Source of the DNA: Prosthecochloris sp.
GTDB taxonomy: Bacteria > Bacteroidota > Chlorobiia > Chlorobiales > Chlorobiaceae
NCBI GenBank assembly: GCA_015482705.2
Contig: JADMLA020000019.1
Coordinates: forward strand, 1 to 64,000
Direction: 5' to 3'
Length of the DNA stretch: 64,000 nucleotides
Position 1 is the first letter of the stretch; the number at the start of each line of letters is the position of its first letter. The notes below the pieces were generated by a model. That model made no database searches, had not been told where the DNA came from, and saw only the letters and a list, made by a program, of their open reading frames with translations. A program made the position numbers and the translations under genes. This document shows, piece by piece, positions 25,553-35,147 of the stretch.

Positions 25553-26179
25553 CTAAAGGTCAATGCCGGAAAACGACATATACGCCATCGAAATCAGTCC
25601 GGTCAGAATCATCGCTATTCCCAAACCCCGCAGTCCTATCGGTACGTTGGAATATTTCAGCTTGTAACGCATGGTTGCAAGCGTCACGATCGCAAGAAAA
25701 AACCCGACTCCAGCACTCGAGCCAAACACAGCGGCTTCCATAAGGTCATATTCCCGTTCAACCATAAAAAGCGAAGAACCGAGAATTGCACAGTTGACGG
25801 CTATCAGCGGGAGAAAGATGCCAAGAGACTGATAGAGCGTCGGACTGACTCTGTCAAGCGTCATTTCCACAAGCTGCACCATCGCTGCAATGGTTGCGAT
25901 AAACACGATAAATGTCAGAAAACTAAGATCCACCTCCTCCATTCCGGCAATTCCGGTCCATTGCAGCGCTCCCTTTTCCAATAAGTAGTGGCTGATCATC
26001 CAGTTTGCGGGGACAGTGATTCCGTTGACGAAGACAACGGCAAACCCGAGACCGATCGAAGTCTCGACTTTTTTCGATATGGCAAGAAACGAGCACATCC
26101 CCAGAAAATAGGCAAGCAGGATGTTCTTGATAAATATCGTTTCAACCGCAAGACTCAGATAGTGCGATAAGGCGTCCAT
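25553..26179 (-). CDS. nqrE: Na+-NQR subunit E
   Basis: A 208-residue, six-helix membrane protein homologous to NqrD. Conserved half-motifs ILLAYFLGMCSFLAISKK and FGSSAGVGFFLAIVTLA contain the cysteine/glycine pattern typical of NqrE/RnfA. With NqrD it forms the membrane pathway carrying an iron centre in the complex. It begins immediately after nqrD (no spacer) and is followed by nqrF after 33 bases. Confidence 0.96.
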   Translation of the reverse strand: MDALSHYLSLAVETIFIKNILLAYFLGMCSFLAISKKVETSIGLGFAVVFVNGITVPANWMISHYLLEKGALQWTGIAGMEEVDLSFLTFIVFIATIAAMVQLVEMTLDRVSPTLYQSLGIFLPLIAVNCAILGSSLFMVEREYDLMEAAVFGSSAGVGFFLAIVTLATMRYKLKYSNVPIGLRGLGIAMILTGLISMAYMSFSGIDL

Positions 26180-26803
26180 CTACTCCTCCGTGTAACCGTT
26201 TATCGTTCTTTGCAGCCATATGAGCAAACCGAGAATGATAAACGCACCTGGCGCAAGCAGCATCAGGCCGTTGTTTACATACCATCCCCCGTGCTCGACG
26301 TACAGAAAGTCTGGAATAATCTGAAAGCCAAACAGCGAGCCACTGCCGAAGAGCTCTCTTGCTGCCGATACCAAAAGAAGAATCAAACCGTACCCCATGG
26401 CATTGCCCAGGCCGTCAAGAGACGACTCCCAAACGGTGTTTTTCAAAGCAAAAGCCTCGGCCCTGCCCAGAACGATACAGTTCGTGATAATCAGGCCGAC
26501 AAAAATACTCAGCTGCTTACTGATATCGTAGAGATAGGCTTTGAGAAGCTCGTCGATAAAAATGACGAGCGTCGCAATTATGGTAAGCATAACGATAATC
26601 CTGACTCTCGAAGGAATGACTTCCCGTAGTGCCGACACGATGACATTCGAACCAACCAGCACAAAAACGAGAGCACCGGACATTACCAGTGCCGTATCCA
26701 TTTTTACCGTAACGGCAAGGGCCGAACATATTCCGAGCACCTGGGTTGTAATAGGGTTGCTTCGGCTCAGGGGTCCGGCAAAGGTATCGAGAGTTTTCTT
26801 CAT
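26180..26803 (-). CDS. nqrD: Na+-NQR subunit D
   Basis: A 207-residue polytopic protein, paralogue of NqrE. Typical motifs: NPITTQVLGICSALAVTVKM, GLIITNCIVLGRAEAFALKN and GLGNAMGYGLILLLVSAARE. The start codon overlaps the nqrC stop by four bases. Part of the six-gene complex that couples NADH:quinone oxidoreduction to Na+ export. Confidence 0.96.
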   Translation of the reverse strand: MKKTLDTFAGPLSRSNPITTQVLGICSALAVTVKMDTALVMSGALVFVLVGSNVIVSALREVIPSRVRIIVMLTIIATLVIFIDELLKAYLYDISKQLSIFVGLIITNCIVLGRAEAFALKNTVWESSLDGLGNAMGYGLILLLVSAARELFGSGSLFGFQIIPDFLYVEHGGWYVNNGLMLLAPGAFIILGLLIWLQRTINGYTEE

Positions 26804-27456
26804 CGCAATAACGCCTCCTCTTCATCGGATTCTCTCAGTAAGGGGAGATATTCCGTCAGATCATCACGTAAAAAACGATTGATGGATCCGGTTGTCAGCG
26901 ATGCACCGCTCAGGCCGTCAACCGCATGTTCACTTTGTTCGAGCAATTTGCTTTTCGCAATGGTCACGGATACCAATTCACCGTCTTTAAAGATTTTCTT
27001 GCCGACAAACCGGCGAGAAAAAAAATCCTTTTCAATCTCGCCGCCGAGACCCGGCGTTTCGCCATGATCATAAAACGATATTCCCTTGATGGTGTTCTTG
27101 TCCGGCTCAAGCGCTATAAAACCATTTATCGTCGACCAGACGCCTTTCCCCGATACCGGAAACACATAGCCCTCGGGGCGTTCCGCTAAACCAAAAGTGT
27201 AATACTCCCTCTCGCCCCCTTTGCCGTCGGGAAAGACCTGTTTTGTAAATTTCGACATGTAGAACTCTTCGACATCACTGTCGCTCATTTCGGGACTGAG
27301 AGCCCCAACGGTCTTCAGGACATTCTTCCTTGTATCCAACGCCTTGTTGAACTCCTGCCGCTCCTGCAAATTTATTTTCATGACGGAGAGCATCAGCGCG
27401 GAAATAATCGCCATCGCTATAACGAAAAAATATGTATAGCTGTTACTGCTTCGCAT
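26800..27456 (-). CDS. nqrC: Na+-NQR subunit C (covalent FMN subunit)
   Basis: A 218-residue protein with an N-terminal membrane helix and a periplasmic FMN-binding domain. The flavinylation motif reads D180-G-L-S-G-A-S186, with Ser where most NqrC have the acceptor Thr (SGAT); the codon is clearly TCG. GETPGLGGEIE is also present. The start at 27456 overlaps the nqrB end by 14 bases; a longer open frame to 27495 has no support. If Ser is the acceptor, FMN attachment by ApbE must tolerate it; no apbE is in the window. Confidence 0.93.
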   Translation of the reverse strand: MRSSNSYTYFFVIAMAIISALMLSVMKINLQERQEFNKALDTRKNVLKTVGALSPEMSDSDVEEFYMSKFTKQVFPDGKGGEREYYTFGLAERPEGYVFPVSGKGVWSTINGFIALEPDKNTIKGISFYDHGETPGLGGEIEKDFFSRRFVGKKIFKDGELVSVTIAKSKLLEQSEHAVDGLSGASLTTGSINRFLRDDLTEYLPLLRESDEEEALLR

Positions 27457-28597
27457 AAGCCTTCTGTCTTTTTGCAATATTCTGCCGCAGCACAAAATAG
27501 TCGATCATCGGAGCAAACGCATTTCCGAGCAAAATCGAAAGCATGATACCTTCGGCGAACGCCTGGTTCAGCACACGAATCATAACGCAAAGGGCTCCAA
27601 TCAATATACCGTAGATCCATCGGCCTTTATCGGTCTGAGCAGCACTGACAGGATCCGTCGCCATAAAAACAATACCGAAAGCAAAACCGCCCATGACGCC
27701 ATGATACAGCGGGGAAAGGGAAAGCATGGTGTTCTCCGAAGCGGGAGCGAGAAGATTCGCCAGTATCGCCGCCGTTACAAGACCGATAAGACCGCCTGCC
27801 ATGATGCGCCAGTTGGCTATTCTCGAAACAATGAGCACAACAGCCCCGGCTAGAACGGCAAGCGTGGAGGTTCCGGCTACCGAACCAGGTATAAGACCGA
27901 CAAACATGTCTTTGAGAGTGTAGCCGGCCGCCGCCACCAGTGAAACCGCATCGTCACCTGGTACAGATGCGGCAACGGCAAGAGGTGTTGCTGCAGTGAG
28001 ATCGTCGGCGAGAGTCCAGACAGGGTCACCACTCATCTCTGCCGGATAGGCGAAGAAGATAAATGCACGGGCAATGAGAGCCGGATTGAATATGTTGTAT
28101 CCTGTCCCGCCGGTGACTTCCTTGCCGATAACTATACCGAACGATATACCCATGGCAACCATCCAGAGAGGAATATCAGGAGGCAACGTCATTGGAAGCA
28201 GTAAGCCGGTAACGAGAAATCCCTCATTGACCTCATGCCGGCGGATAACGGCAAACAGCACTTCCCACAAACCGCCGACAATGTACGAAACAAGGATCAG
28301 CGGCACTACAGCACTCCCCCCTGTCATGACATTCTGCAGGAAGCCCGCACCGGGGTCGGCCTGATAACCGGTATTGTAAATTCCGAAAACAAGGGCCGGC
28401 ATAAGCGCTATAATCACCGTAAACATCGAACGCTTCATATCCACGGCATCCCTGACATGCGGTGCAACTGCGGTTGCTGTCCCGGGAACATAGAATATGG
28501 TATCGACCATTTCGTACAGGGGAAACAACCTTTCCCACTTTCCCCCTTTGCTGAAATGCGGTTCGATTCGATCGAGAAACGTTCTCAAAGCGCCCAT
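27443..28597 (-). CDS. nqrB: Na+-NQR subunit B (membrane FMN/riboflavin subunit)
   Basis: A 384-residue subunit with about ten membrane helices. VRDAVDMKRSMFTVIIALMP at the N-terminus is typical. The covalent FMN site corresponds to LTAATPLA (T in the usual SGAT position is retained), and IPGSVAGTSTLAVLAGAVVL and FIFFAYPAEMSGD are further family motifs. It carries quinone and sodium-path elements. It lies between nqrA and nqrC in the operon. Confidence 0.96.
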   Translation of the reverse strand: MGALRTFLDRIEPHFSKGGKWERLFPLYEMVDTIFYVPGTATAVAPHVRDAVDMKRSMFTVIIALMPALVFGIYNTGYQADPGAGFLQNVMTGGSAVVPLILVSYIVGGLWEVLFAVIRRHEVNEGFLVTGLLLPMTLPPDIPLWMVAMGISFGIVIGKEVTGGTGYNIFNPALIARAFIFFAYPAEMSGDPVWTLADDLTAATPLAVAASVPGDDAVSLVAAAGYTLKDMFVGLIPGSVAGTSTLAVLAGAVVLIVSRIANWRIMAGGLIGLVTAAILANLLAPASENTMLSLSPLYHGVMGGFAFGIVFMATDPVSAAQTDKGRWIYGILIGALCVMIRVLNQAFAEGIMLSILLGNAFAPMIDYFVLRQNIAKRQKAYAKQ

Positions 28598-28637
28598 AGT
28601 CCTATATTAAACGATTATTCCAGCATACCGTTCTACA

Positions 28638-29993
28638 CTAACCGTTTTTCTCAACATATTCCAACCCTTGACGAATAATCTCGGCAATCTCCATTTTCGA
28701 TGCATCGATAAAGGAGCACAGCGCAAAATCCTCTGGATCACACTCATAGATTCCCAGCTTCTCCATCTCATCGATATCCTCGGCAAGAATCATTTTTATC
28801 AGAAATGTGGGTAGAATGTTCATGGGAAGGACAGACTCGATATTACCGAAAGGAATAATAATTCTCTCACTTCCGTGCATTCGGGTATCGAGATGAGCCC
28901 CCCGGTTACCGACAAGGCGGGATAAAAAGAGATTGGTCAAAGAATATTTGTGGAGTCCCGGCATAAGCCATCCGAAGAAATCACGCCGGGTGCTTTCCGG
29001 TATAACCGAAACGGTGTCGTGATAAAATCCAAGAGAATCCTCCGCCACGCACTGCAAACCGGTAAGCACGTCACCTGAAACCAGCCGGGCATCCCGTTCA
29101 ACCGGATTTCCCCACAGAATGTCTTTTAACATCATACCCTGACGGATTTTTACGTAGAGCCTTTTCTCCACCGACTCCCCTCCGACAGTCACGACTTTAT
29201 CAACCGGCAGCACTCCTTTGAGAAACAACCCGCCGATTCGCATAACATCCTGAAGAGAAACATACCAGACGATGTCGTCACGGTTCCTGATAGGAGCGAT
29301 GTGATGAATATGAATACCGACATTCCCTGCAGGATGCGGTCCGCTGAAACGGTGGAGAACAACGTCTTTTAAACCGGCAAGCATTGCACTCGAACTATTT
29401 TTTCCGGCGACGAGATGAACCGGTCTTCCTGTAAGCCTTTTTAAAACCGACAAACCCATCTGAAGCCCGGCTGCACCCTGCTCGAGCAGATAATCCGTAT
29501 CGGGAGCGAAAGGAGCGGTAGGTGTTGCCGATATGAAAACAGCTTTCGGTAATTTCTCAGGATCCGCTACAGAGGAAAAAGGACGTTGCCTGATAACCGG
29601 CCAGAGCCCCGAACGCAGCAGCTGACTTTTTATCGTATCGGGAGAAAGAGCGGGAACCGATTGCTCATTGAAACGCTCGAACGATTCAACTGATTCGGTT
29701 CGGTCGAGATCGATAACAATCTCCCTGACGGTCCGCCGCTCCCCTACAACGATGTTCACAACCCGGCCGGCCCCCGGTGCGGTCACAAGCATATCCGGGA
29801 AGGTTTTGTCATACAACACCGGTGCTCCGGTATTGACATGATCGCCTTCCTTGACCAGCAGTTTCGGCTTGATCCCGGGAAAATCCCCCGGCCTTATCTT
29901 CAAACGGGCAGGTTGCCCCGCATCGACCAGAAGTTTTTCGGGTTGACCTCCAATCGCAAGATTATGGCCTTTCTTCAGTCGAATTACCTTCAT
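28638..29993 (-). CDS. nqrA: Na+-NQR subunit A
   Basis: A 451-residue soluble cytoplasmic subunit and first gene of the operon. N-terminal RLKKGHNLAIGGQP and PGDFPGIKPKLLVKEGDHV, then later GRPVHLVAGKNS and RFFG/FFGWLMPG segments match NqrA. The promoter should lie in the AT-rich gap beginning at 29994. Na+-NQR is common in marine bacteria and here suggests a sodium-based membrane economy. Confidence 0.95.
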   Translation of the reverse strand: MKVIRLKKGHNLAIGGQPEKLLVDAGQPARLKIRPGDFPGIKPKLLVKEGDHVNTGAPVLYDKTFPDMLVTAPGAGRVVNIVVGERRTVREIVIDLDRTESVESFERFNEQSVPALSPDTIKSQLLRSGLWPVIRQRPFSSVADPEKLPKAVFISATPTAPFAPDTDYLLEQGAAGLQMGLSVLKRLTGRPVHLVAGKNSSSAMLAGLKDVVLHRFSGPHPAGNVGIHIHHIAPIRNRDDIVWYVSLQDVMRIGGLFLKGVLPVDKVVTVGGESVEKRLYVKIRQGMMLKDILWGNPVERDARLVSGDVLTGLQCVAEDSLGFYHDTVSVIPESTRRDFFGWLMPGLHKYSLTNLFLSRLVGNRGAHLDTRMHGSERIIIPFGNIESVLPMNILPTFLIKMILAEDIDEMEKLGIYECDPEDFALCSFIDASKMEIAEIIRQGLEYVEKNG

Positions 29994-30613
29994 AGCATAT
30001 CAATGCCTTGATATAAAATAACTCTTTCGAAATCATATCATGCACATCAACCGCTGCGGAAAAGAAAAAATTTCACTATGACCGTAAACCCAACGCTATA
30101 CGTTAAAAATATCCCAAACGTATTTCATCGATCAAAAAAAAGACATAATGCTCACAGAAAAGAACCAATAAACAACCATATAATTATATATAAAAAATAA
30201 CAATCGTTATAAACAAAACAAAAAAAGAGATATAGCAAAAACACATTTCAGACTAAAGCGTAATTAATATAAAAACAATACTTTAGACGAACAGCAACAG
30301 TGTAAATCTTTTGTTTTTGCAACACATTCACATATGTTATATATTCTTGGCTGAATTTTATCGATTATCCTGCATAGATATAATTGCGGATACAGAGAAG
30401 AGTGAATAGCCACTCGTCTTATTATTATTTCTTGTTAGCAGTTCGAAGGACAAGATTGCATTTACAGAAGTAATCCATTCCTTAGAGTTGGTATCATCAA
30501 ATATTTCAACAGCACTATTCTCATTGCCAATCCGGAATACCGGAGAGCAGAAAATTTTCCCAGGCAACCCGCCTGGCCGGAAAACAACCATTAGCATCAG
30601 GAGACCTTGAAAC
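29994..30613. other. 620-base AT-rich divergent intergenic region
   Basis: The gap separates the divergent nqrA and psrA genes and is markedly AT rich, especially 30060-30360. No credible gene is present; an 85-codon minus-strand frame (30358-30615) overlaps the psrA start and shows no family features. It contains small palindromes near psrA (CCGGAATACCGG about 30531; CCAGGC/GCCTGG about 30560-30575) that could be regulatory. Promoters for both operons must lie here. Confidence 0.6.
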
Positions 30614-32830
30614 ATGAACCATGGTCATGATTTGAACCGCAGAGATTTTTTAAAGATATCGTCTCTGTTTTTAGCTGGATCTGCTGCGATTTCTAGTCAG
30701 GTCGGGCAGGCATTGTCTAGCACAAACACTGCCTATGCGAAAGACGACAGGGAAAAAGTTGTTCATTCATTCTGCGAACACTGTTTCTGGCGTTGCGGTA
30801 TCGCAGCACACGTACGTAATGGCAAAATCTACAAAATCACCGGTTCGGAACATCATCCGCTCAGCAACGGAAAGCTCTGTCCTCGTGGTACAGGAGGCAT
30901 CGGGCAGATTTACGATCCCGACAGGCTCGCCCACCCGCTCATCAGAGAACGAAAAGGGGGCACAAGCAACCTCCGTAAAGCTTCATGGGATGAAGCCATC
31001 ACCTACACAGCCGAAAAGCTTTATCAGATAAAGGAAAAATACGGCCCCGAATCCATCGCAATGCTCCATCATGGTTACGGGTACACCTTTTTCAAGGAAA
31101 TGTTCAAGGCGTTCGGCGTGAACAAATTTGCGAAGCCATCGTACGACTTCTGCTGTGGACCACGTCTTCAAGGCTATACCATGACCTACGGCCATGGCTC
31201 AGGCACTCCTGAAGGTATCGATATCATGAACAGTAAATACCTGCTCTTTTTCGGTACACATTACGGTGAAAACATGCACAACACCGCTGTTCAGGAAATT
31301 TCGGAGGGTATTCGTCGCGGCCTCAAGATCGTTGTGTTCGATCCCCGATTCTCGACACTTGCAGGAAAAGCCGAAAAATGGCTGCCGATAAAACCAGGAA
31401 CGGACATCGCCATGATGCAGGCTCTTATGAACGTTCTCATCAGCGAAGACCTCTACGACAAGAAATTCGTTACGGAAAACACCGTAGGATTTGACGAGCT
31501 TTGGGCTGAAGTCCAGCAGATGACTCCTGAAAAAGCGGCAAGCATCACCGATATTCCGGCAGACGAAATCCGTGAAATTGCAAGAACTTTTGCGAGCTAC
31601 GCTCCGGCAGCAGCAGTCCATCCAGGACGAAGAACACAGTGGTACGCCGACGGAACGCAACGGGTACGCGCCATAGCGATACTCAATGCATTGACCGGTA
31701 ACTACAAAATGCCGGGCGGTGTTGTCAAGTATGAAAAATACAAGCTGCCGAAACCCGAAGCTCATCCGCATCCGCATTTCAAGAAAGAGGTCTGGAGCAA
31801 GTATCCGTTCTTTGTACAAACCAAACCGGAAAACTCCATTACCTCCCACGAGGTTGTTCAGCAGACGCTCGAAGAAGAAATAAAAGCCTGGTTTGTCTAT
31901 GGGGTGAACGTTCCCGAAACCATTACCCTCGGACGGAAAACCGCAATCGAGGCGATGCAGAAACTCGATTTCATGGTTGCCGTCGATACGCTGCCGATGG
32001 AAGTCACCGGATATGCCGATATCGTACTTCCTGAATGCACCTATCTGGAGCGCTATGATGACCTCGATGGAGGAAGGCCTTACCGGACGCCGTTTGTAGC
32101 ACTGCGCCAGCCTGTGGTGGAGCCGATGTTCGATAGTAAGCCCGGCAATGAAATCGCAAGAATGATGGCTGAAAAACTCGACCTGCACGGTGTTTTCGAA
32201 GACAGTGTGGAAACCTATCTCGACAAGCGGCTGAAGAAAGTCGGCAGTTCACTCGAAGAAGTCGAAAAAACAGGCGTGCTCGTCGGTGAACCAACCAATC
32301 TCTACCGAAAACCCGATGAAAAATTATCCTTCAAAACCCCGAGCGGTAAAATAGAACTTGCTTCTGCGCAGTTGAAATCAGCTGGTTTCGATGCAGTTCC
32401 AAAGTACATCAAACATCCCGACCCTCCGCAGGGTTACTACAGGATACTGACAGGTCGCAAGCCGATGCTGACGTTCGGACGTACCGCAAACAATCGTTTT
32501 CTGAATGAACTGCCGACGGCGAGAGAAAACGAAATCTGGGTCAACCCCCGGATAGCCAAAAAGCATGCCCTTTCACACGGAGAGTATGTGCACCTGAAAA
32601 ACCAGGCCGGTATCGTTTCGGAATTCCCCATAAAAGTAAAGGTTACCGAACGCATCAGAGAAGATTCGGTATATATGGTTCACGGCTACGGCCACTATTA
32701 TAAAAAGCTGAAATGGGCTTACAGAAAAGGGGCGTCCCATAACCAGCTCATCTCAAAAGCAGACATCGATCAAAGTATCGGCGCCGTAGGCTTTCAAAAC
32801 AACTTTGTGACTTTTATCAAGGAGGCATAA
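30614..32830 (+). CDS. psrA: PsrA/PhsA-like molybdopterin oxidoreductase catalytic subunit
   Basis: A 738-residue DMSO-reductase-family enzyme. A twin-arginine signal (NRRDFLKISS) is at the N-terminus. The [4Fe-4S] ligands are C54, C57, C61 and C89. C180/C181 in YDFCCGPRL is the likely Mo-ligand region. MGD-binding segments include FGTHYGENMHN and ILTGRKPMLTFGRTANN. With the downstream ferredoxin and NrfD genes it forms a periplasm-facing PsrABC-type complex, in this context probably for polysulfide, thiosulfate or another sulfur compound. Direction and substrate cannot be read from sequence. Shine-Dalgarno AGGAG precedes the ATG. Confidence 0.9.
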   Translation: MNHGHDLNRRDFLKISSLFLAGSAAISSQVGQALSSTNTAYAKDDREKVVHSFCEHCFWRCGIAAHVRNGKIYKITGSEHHPLSNGKLCPRGTGGIGQIYDPDRLAHPLIRERKGGTSNLRKASWDEAITYTAEKLYQIKEKYGPESIAMLHHGYGYTFFKEMFKAFGVNKFAKPSYDFCCGPRLQGYTMTYGHGSGTPEGIDIMNSKYLLFFGTHYGENMHNTAVQEISEGIRRGLKIVVFDPRFSTLAGKAEKWLPIKPGTDIAMMQALMNVLISEDLYDKKFVTENTVGFDELWAEVQQMTPEKAASITDIPADEIREIARTFASYAPAAAVHPGRRTQWYADGTQRVRAIAILNALTGNYKMPGGVVKYEKYKLPKPEAHPHPHFKKEVWSKYPFFVQTKPENSITSHEVVQQTLEEEIKAWFVYGVNVPETITLGRKTAIEAMQKLDFMVAVDTLPMEVTGYADIVLPECTYLERYDDLDGGRPYRTPFVALRQPVVEPMFDSKPGNEIARMMAEKLDLHGVFEDSVETYLDKRLKKVGSSLEEVEKTGVLVGEPTNLYRKPDEKLSFKTPSGKIELASAQLKSAGFDAVPKYIKHPDPPQGYYRILTGRKPMLTFGRTANNRFLNELPTARENEIWVNPRIAKKHALSHGEYVHLKNQAGIVSEFPIKVKVTERIREDSVYMVHGYGHYYKKLKWAYRKGASHNQLISKADIDQSIGAVGFQNNFVTFIKEA

Positions 32831-32833
32831 CCT

Positions 32834-33400
32834 GTGGCTGATAAAAAAAATTACGGAATGGTTATCGACACACGAGTCTGTGTCGCTTGTTCTGCATGCG
32901 TCTATGCATGCAAGTCAGAAAACAGTATACCGGAAGGCTATTGCCGGGACTGGGTCGTGCAGGAAACAAATGGCACCTATCCCAGACTCAGCATGGAAAA
33001 CCGTTCGGAACGTTGCCAGCATTGTGCAAAAGCACCCTGTGTGATTTACTGCCCAACCGGTGCATCACACTATTCCGAAGATGGAACCGTTCAGATCAAC
33101 CGCTCACGCTGCACCGGCTGCAAGGCCTGTCTTGCCGCATGCCCTTATGACGCGCGCTATGTCCATCCTGAAGGCTTTGCAGACAAATGCTCGCTCTGCA
33201 AACACAGGCTCGACAAAGGCCTTGAAACCGCATGCGTCTCGGTCTGCCCGACGACCAGCCTTAACCTCGTGGATCTGAACAATCACGAAGAAGAGGCATT
33301 GAACATGATGAACGGAAAGGAGGTCTACCAGCAAAAAGAGCATGCTGGTACTAACCCGAGCCTCTACTGGATTTCAGCAAGGAATAAACCCGGAGCATAA
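32834..33400 (+). CDS. psrB: PsrB-like four-cluster ferredoxin subunit
   Basis: A 188-residue electron-transfer subunit starting at GTG. Four cysteine groups for [4Fe-4S] clusters are visible: CVACSACVYACKSEN, CQHCAKAPCVIYC, CTGCKACLAACPYD and CSLCKHRLDKG followed by CVSVCPTT. It links the molybdoenzyme with the membrane subunit. It starts 3 bases after the psrA stop, and the NrfD gene starts 2 bases after its own stop: a tight operon. Confidence 0.94.
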   Translation: MADKKNYGMVIDTRVCVACSACVYACKSENSIPEGYCRDWVVQETNGTYPRLSMENRSERCQHCAKAPCVIYCPTGASHYSEDGTVQINRSRCTGCKACLAACPYDARYVHPEGFADKCSLCKHRLDKGLETACVSVCPTTSLNLVDLNNHEEEALNMMNGKEVYQQKEHAGTNPSLYWISARNKPGA

Positions 33401-33402
33401 TC

Positions 33403-34395
33403 ATGACAGAAACAACGACGGAAATCATATCGACGAAAATGAACCCGAATGTGGTTCCACACCTGCACATTTGGGAATGGCATATTCCAATCTACCTTTT
33501 TCTCGGCGGACTTGCCGGAGGATTGCTCATCATCACCGCTGTGATGATCGTAGCCAAACGGTATTTCGGCATCGGTCCACAGGATGAGGGAGAAGGCTGC
33601 CCTTGCCTGGCTGTCAGGCTCGGCTCGGCTCTCTCCCCCATATTGCTCGGTATCGGTATGCTGTTTCTTTTTCTCGATCTCGCGAACAAATTCTATGTGT
33701 GGGCATTCTACACCACCATCCAGCCTACATCACCCATGTCTGCAGGGAGCTGGATACTGATCGCTTTTTTCCCGATGGCCGTACTGCAGGCTATGCTGGT
33801 CAACAAGCAGTTCCTGCGTAAGCTGAACATTGGGATCGTCAACAAACTCATCAGCTGGACCGAGGACCACCTTACCCTCGTTGCACTTCTCAATGCACAC
33901 ATCGGTATCGGTATCGGTATCTATACCGGTATTCTGCTCTCATTTTTCTACGCCCGTCCTCTCTGGTCAAGCTCTATTCTGGGAATGCTGTTTCTCGTTT
34001 CCGGTATTTCAAGTGCGGCAGCGCTCATGCTTCTTTTCGCTCCAAAGCATGAAAAACCCATCTACAGCAAAATAGACGCCAACGCCCTCTGGATCGAGAT
34101 GATCATTGTCGGCCTTTTCGTTCTCGGCGGTATTACCGGACCGGCCAATACCAGCGGAGCCATGATGCACCTGATTGCAGGTGACCACCAGTTGGCAGGT
34201 ATGTCGTATATGCTGTGGTTCTGGGGAGGTTTTGTGGCGCTGGGGCTTATCGTTCCCATGTTCCTCGAGTTCCTCGAAACTGTTGGTGTGCATATCAAGT
34301 ATCCCCAGGTCGCTCCTGTTCTCGTGCTGATGGGCGGTTTGATACTTCGCTTCCTTATCGTTTTTGCAGGACAGACCTATCACACGTTCATGTGA
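33403..34395 (+). CDS. psrC: PsrC/NrfD-like membrane subunit
   Basis: A 330-residue NrfD-family protein with eight or nine membrane helices. The motif HIWEWHIPIYLFLGGLAGGL at the N-terminus is characteristic, and NAHIGIGIGIYTGILLSFFY and FVLGGITGP-like segments follow. It exchanges electrons with the quinone pool and anchors PsrAB. Last gene of the operon; a perfect 13-base-stem hairpin lies 19 bases after the stop. Confidence 0.94.
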   Translation: MTETTTEIISTKMNPNVVPHLHIWEWHIPIYLFLGGLAGGLLIITAVMIVAKRYFGIGPQDEGEGCPCLAVRLGSALSPILLGIGMLFLFLDLANKFYVWAFYTTIQPTSPMSAGSWILIAFFPMAVLQAMLVNKQFLRKLNIGIVNKLISWTEDHLTLVALLNAHIGIGIGIYTGILLSFFYARPLWSSSILGMLFLVSGISSAAALMLLFAPKHEKPIYSKIDANALWIEMIIVGLFVLGGITGPANTSGAMMHLIAGDHQLAGMSYMLWFWGGFVALGLIVPMFLEFLETVGVHIKYPQVAPVLVLMGGLILRFLIVFAGQTYHTFM

Positions 34396-34414
34396 AGAAA
34401 CACCCGCACGAAAA

Positions 34415-34448
34415 GAGGCTGTCTCAGAAACAAAACTGAGACAGCCTC
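34415..34448. repeat. Palindromic repeat copy B / hairpin after psrC
   Basis: GAGGCTGTCTCAG and CTGAGACAGCCTC form a perfect 13-base-pair stem around an 8-base A-rich loop. The arms are the same termini found on repeat copies A, C and D. It may act as a transcription terminator for psrABC although there is no T-run. It looks like the two ends of a mobile repeat with the interior lost (inference). Confidence 0.65.
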
Positions 34449-34529
34449 ACGAGAATCAGACGTCCATATTCACCACACTCATCCCGTCCCACGATACTCA
34501 TGCCTGACAACAATAATGGTTGCCGAGCA

Positions 34530-35147
34530 TCACTCAATATCGATATGTACCTCGTTCCTCCTCAGAAAAGGTAATGTCCATGGAGGATCGAAGCTTGCCA
34601 TCCTTGGCCCCGACACGGGACGATACCCGTTTTGATTGATCCATTCATTGAGTTTTTCCGAGTATTTTTCAATATTTTTTTCGGAATGAAGGCCGGAATA
34701 GCGAATGGTAGCGACTTTCCTCTCCGGAACCTCTCTCAGCACAATCCCCTCATCAAGGGGCTTAGGGATGGTTTCCATGGTATACTTTCGTGGCATGACA
34801 AAAGCCGTCACCCATTTTTCCCCGGACTTTTGCTGCATTACCGGAGCTGTCATCGCAATTTCTTCACTCCGCCGCTCCTGAATAACCGGTGTTGTCATGT
34901 CGATACTGGAATCCGCTTTGTTGCCTCCGAAAATAAAACCCGCCAGTTTACTGAACGTTTTCCCACTTGTTGATCGATAGTCTCCTTCCATTTCCGTTTC
35001 AGCAAGAATCATCGGCTGATATTGCCGAATCTCATACACCCCGTCACGTTGCATCACTGTATACTGCGCCTCTTCGGCTGTCCGTTTTCCCAGAACCGAA
35101 CAACCGGCAAGCAAAAAGCTCGATAGCAGCAACAAAACGATATTCAT
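34530..35147 (-). CDS. SOUL-family heme-binding lipoprotein
   Basis: A 205-residue protein. The start at 35147 has a strong purine-rich Shine-Dalgarno (GGAGGAGAAG) and gives a lipoprotein signal MNIVLLLLSSFLLAGC; upstream open frame is ignored. The rest matches the SOUL/HEBP fold: YEIRQYQPMILAETE, FIFGGNK, IDMTTPVIQ, IAMTAPVMQ, VAFVMP-like TAFVMPRKYT and the C-terminal YDPPWTLPFLRRNEV-type ending (SFDPPWTLPFLRRNEV). SOUL proteins bind heme or tetrapyrrole; here probably envelope-attached. Confidence 0.88.
   Translation of the reverse strand: MNIVLLLLSSFLLAGCSVLGKRTAEEAQYTVMQRDGVYEIRQYQPMILAETEMEGDYRSTSGKTFSKLAGFIFGGNKADSSIDMTTPVIQERRSEEIAMTAPVMQQKSGEKWVTAFVMPRKYTMETIPKPLDEGIVLREVPERKVATIRYSGLHSEKNIEKYSEKLNEWINQNGYRPVSGPRMASFDPPWTLPFLRRNEVHIDIE

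Noticed and set aside
30358..30615. 85-codon minus-strand frame in the nqrA-psrA gap
   Set aside because: Overlaps the psrA start, no ribosome site and no recognised feature; the region is better read as promoter DNA.
31199..32188. 329-codon open frame on the minus strand
   Set aside because: Antisense to psrA; a by-product of codon bias.
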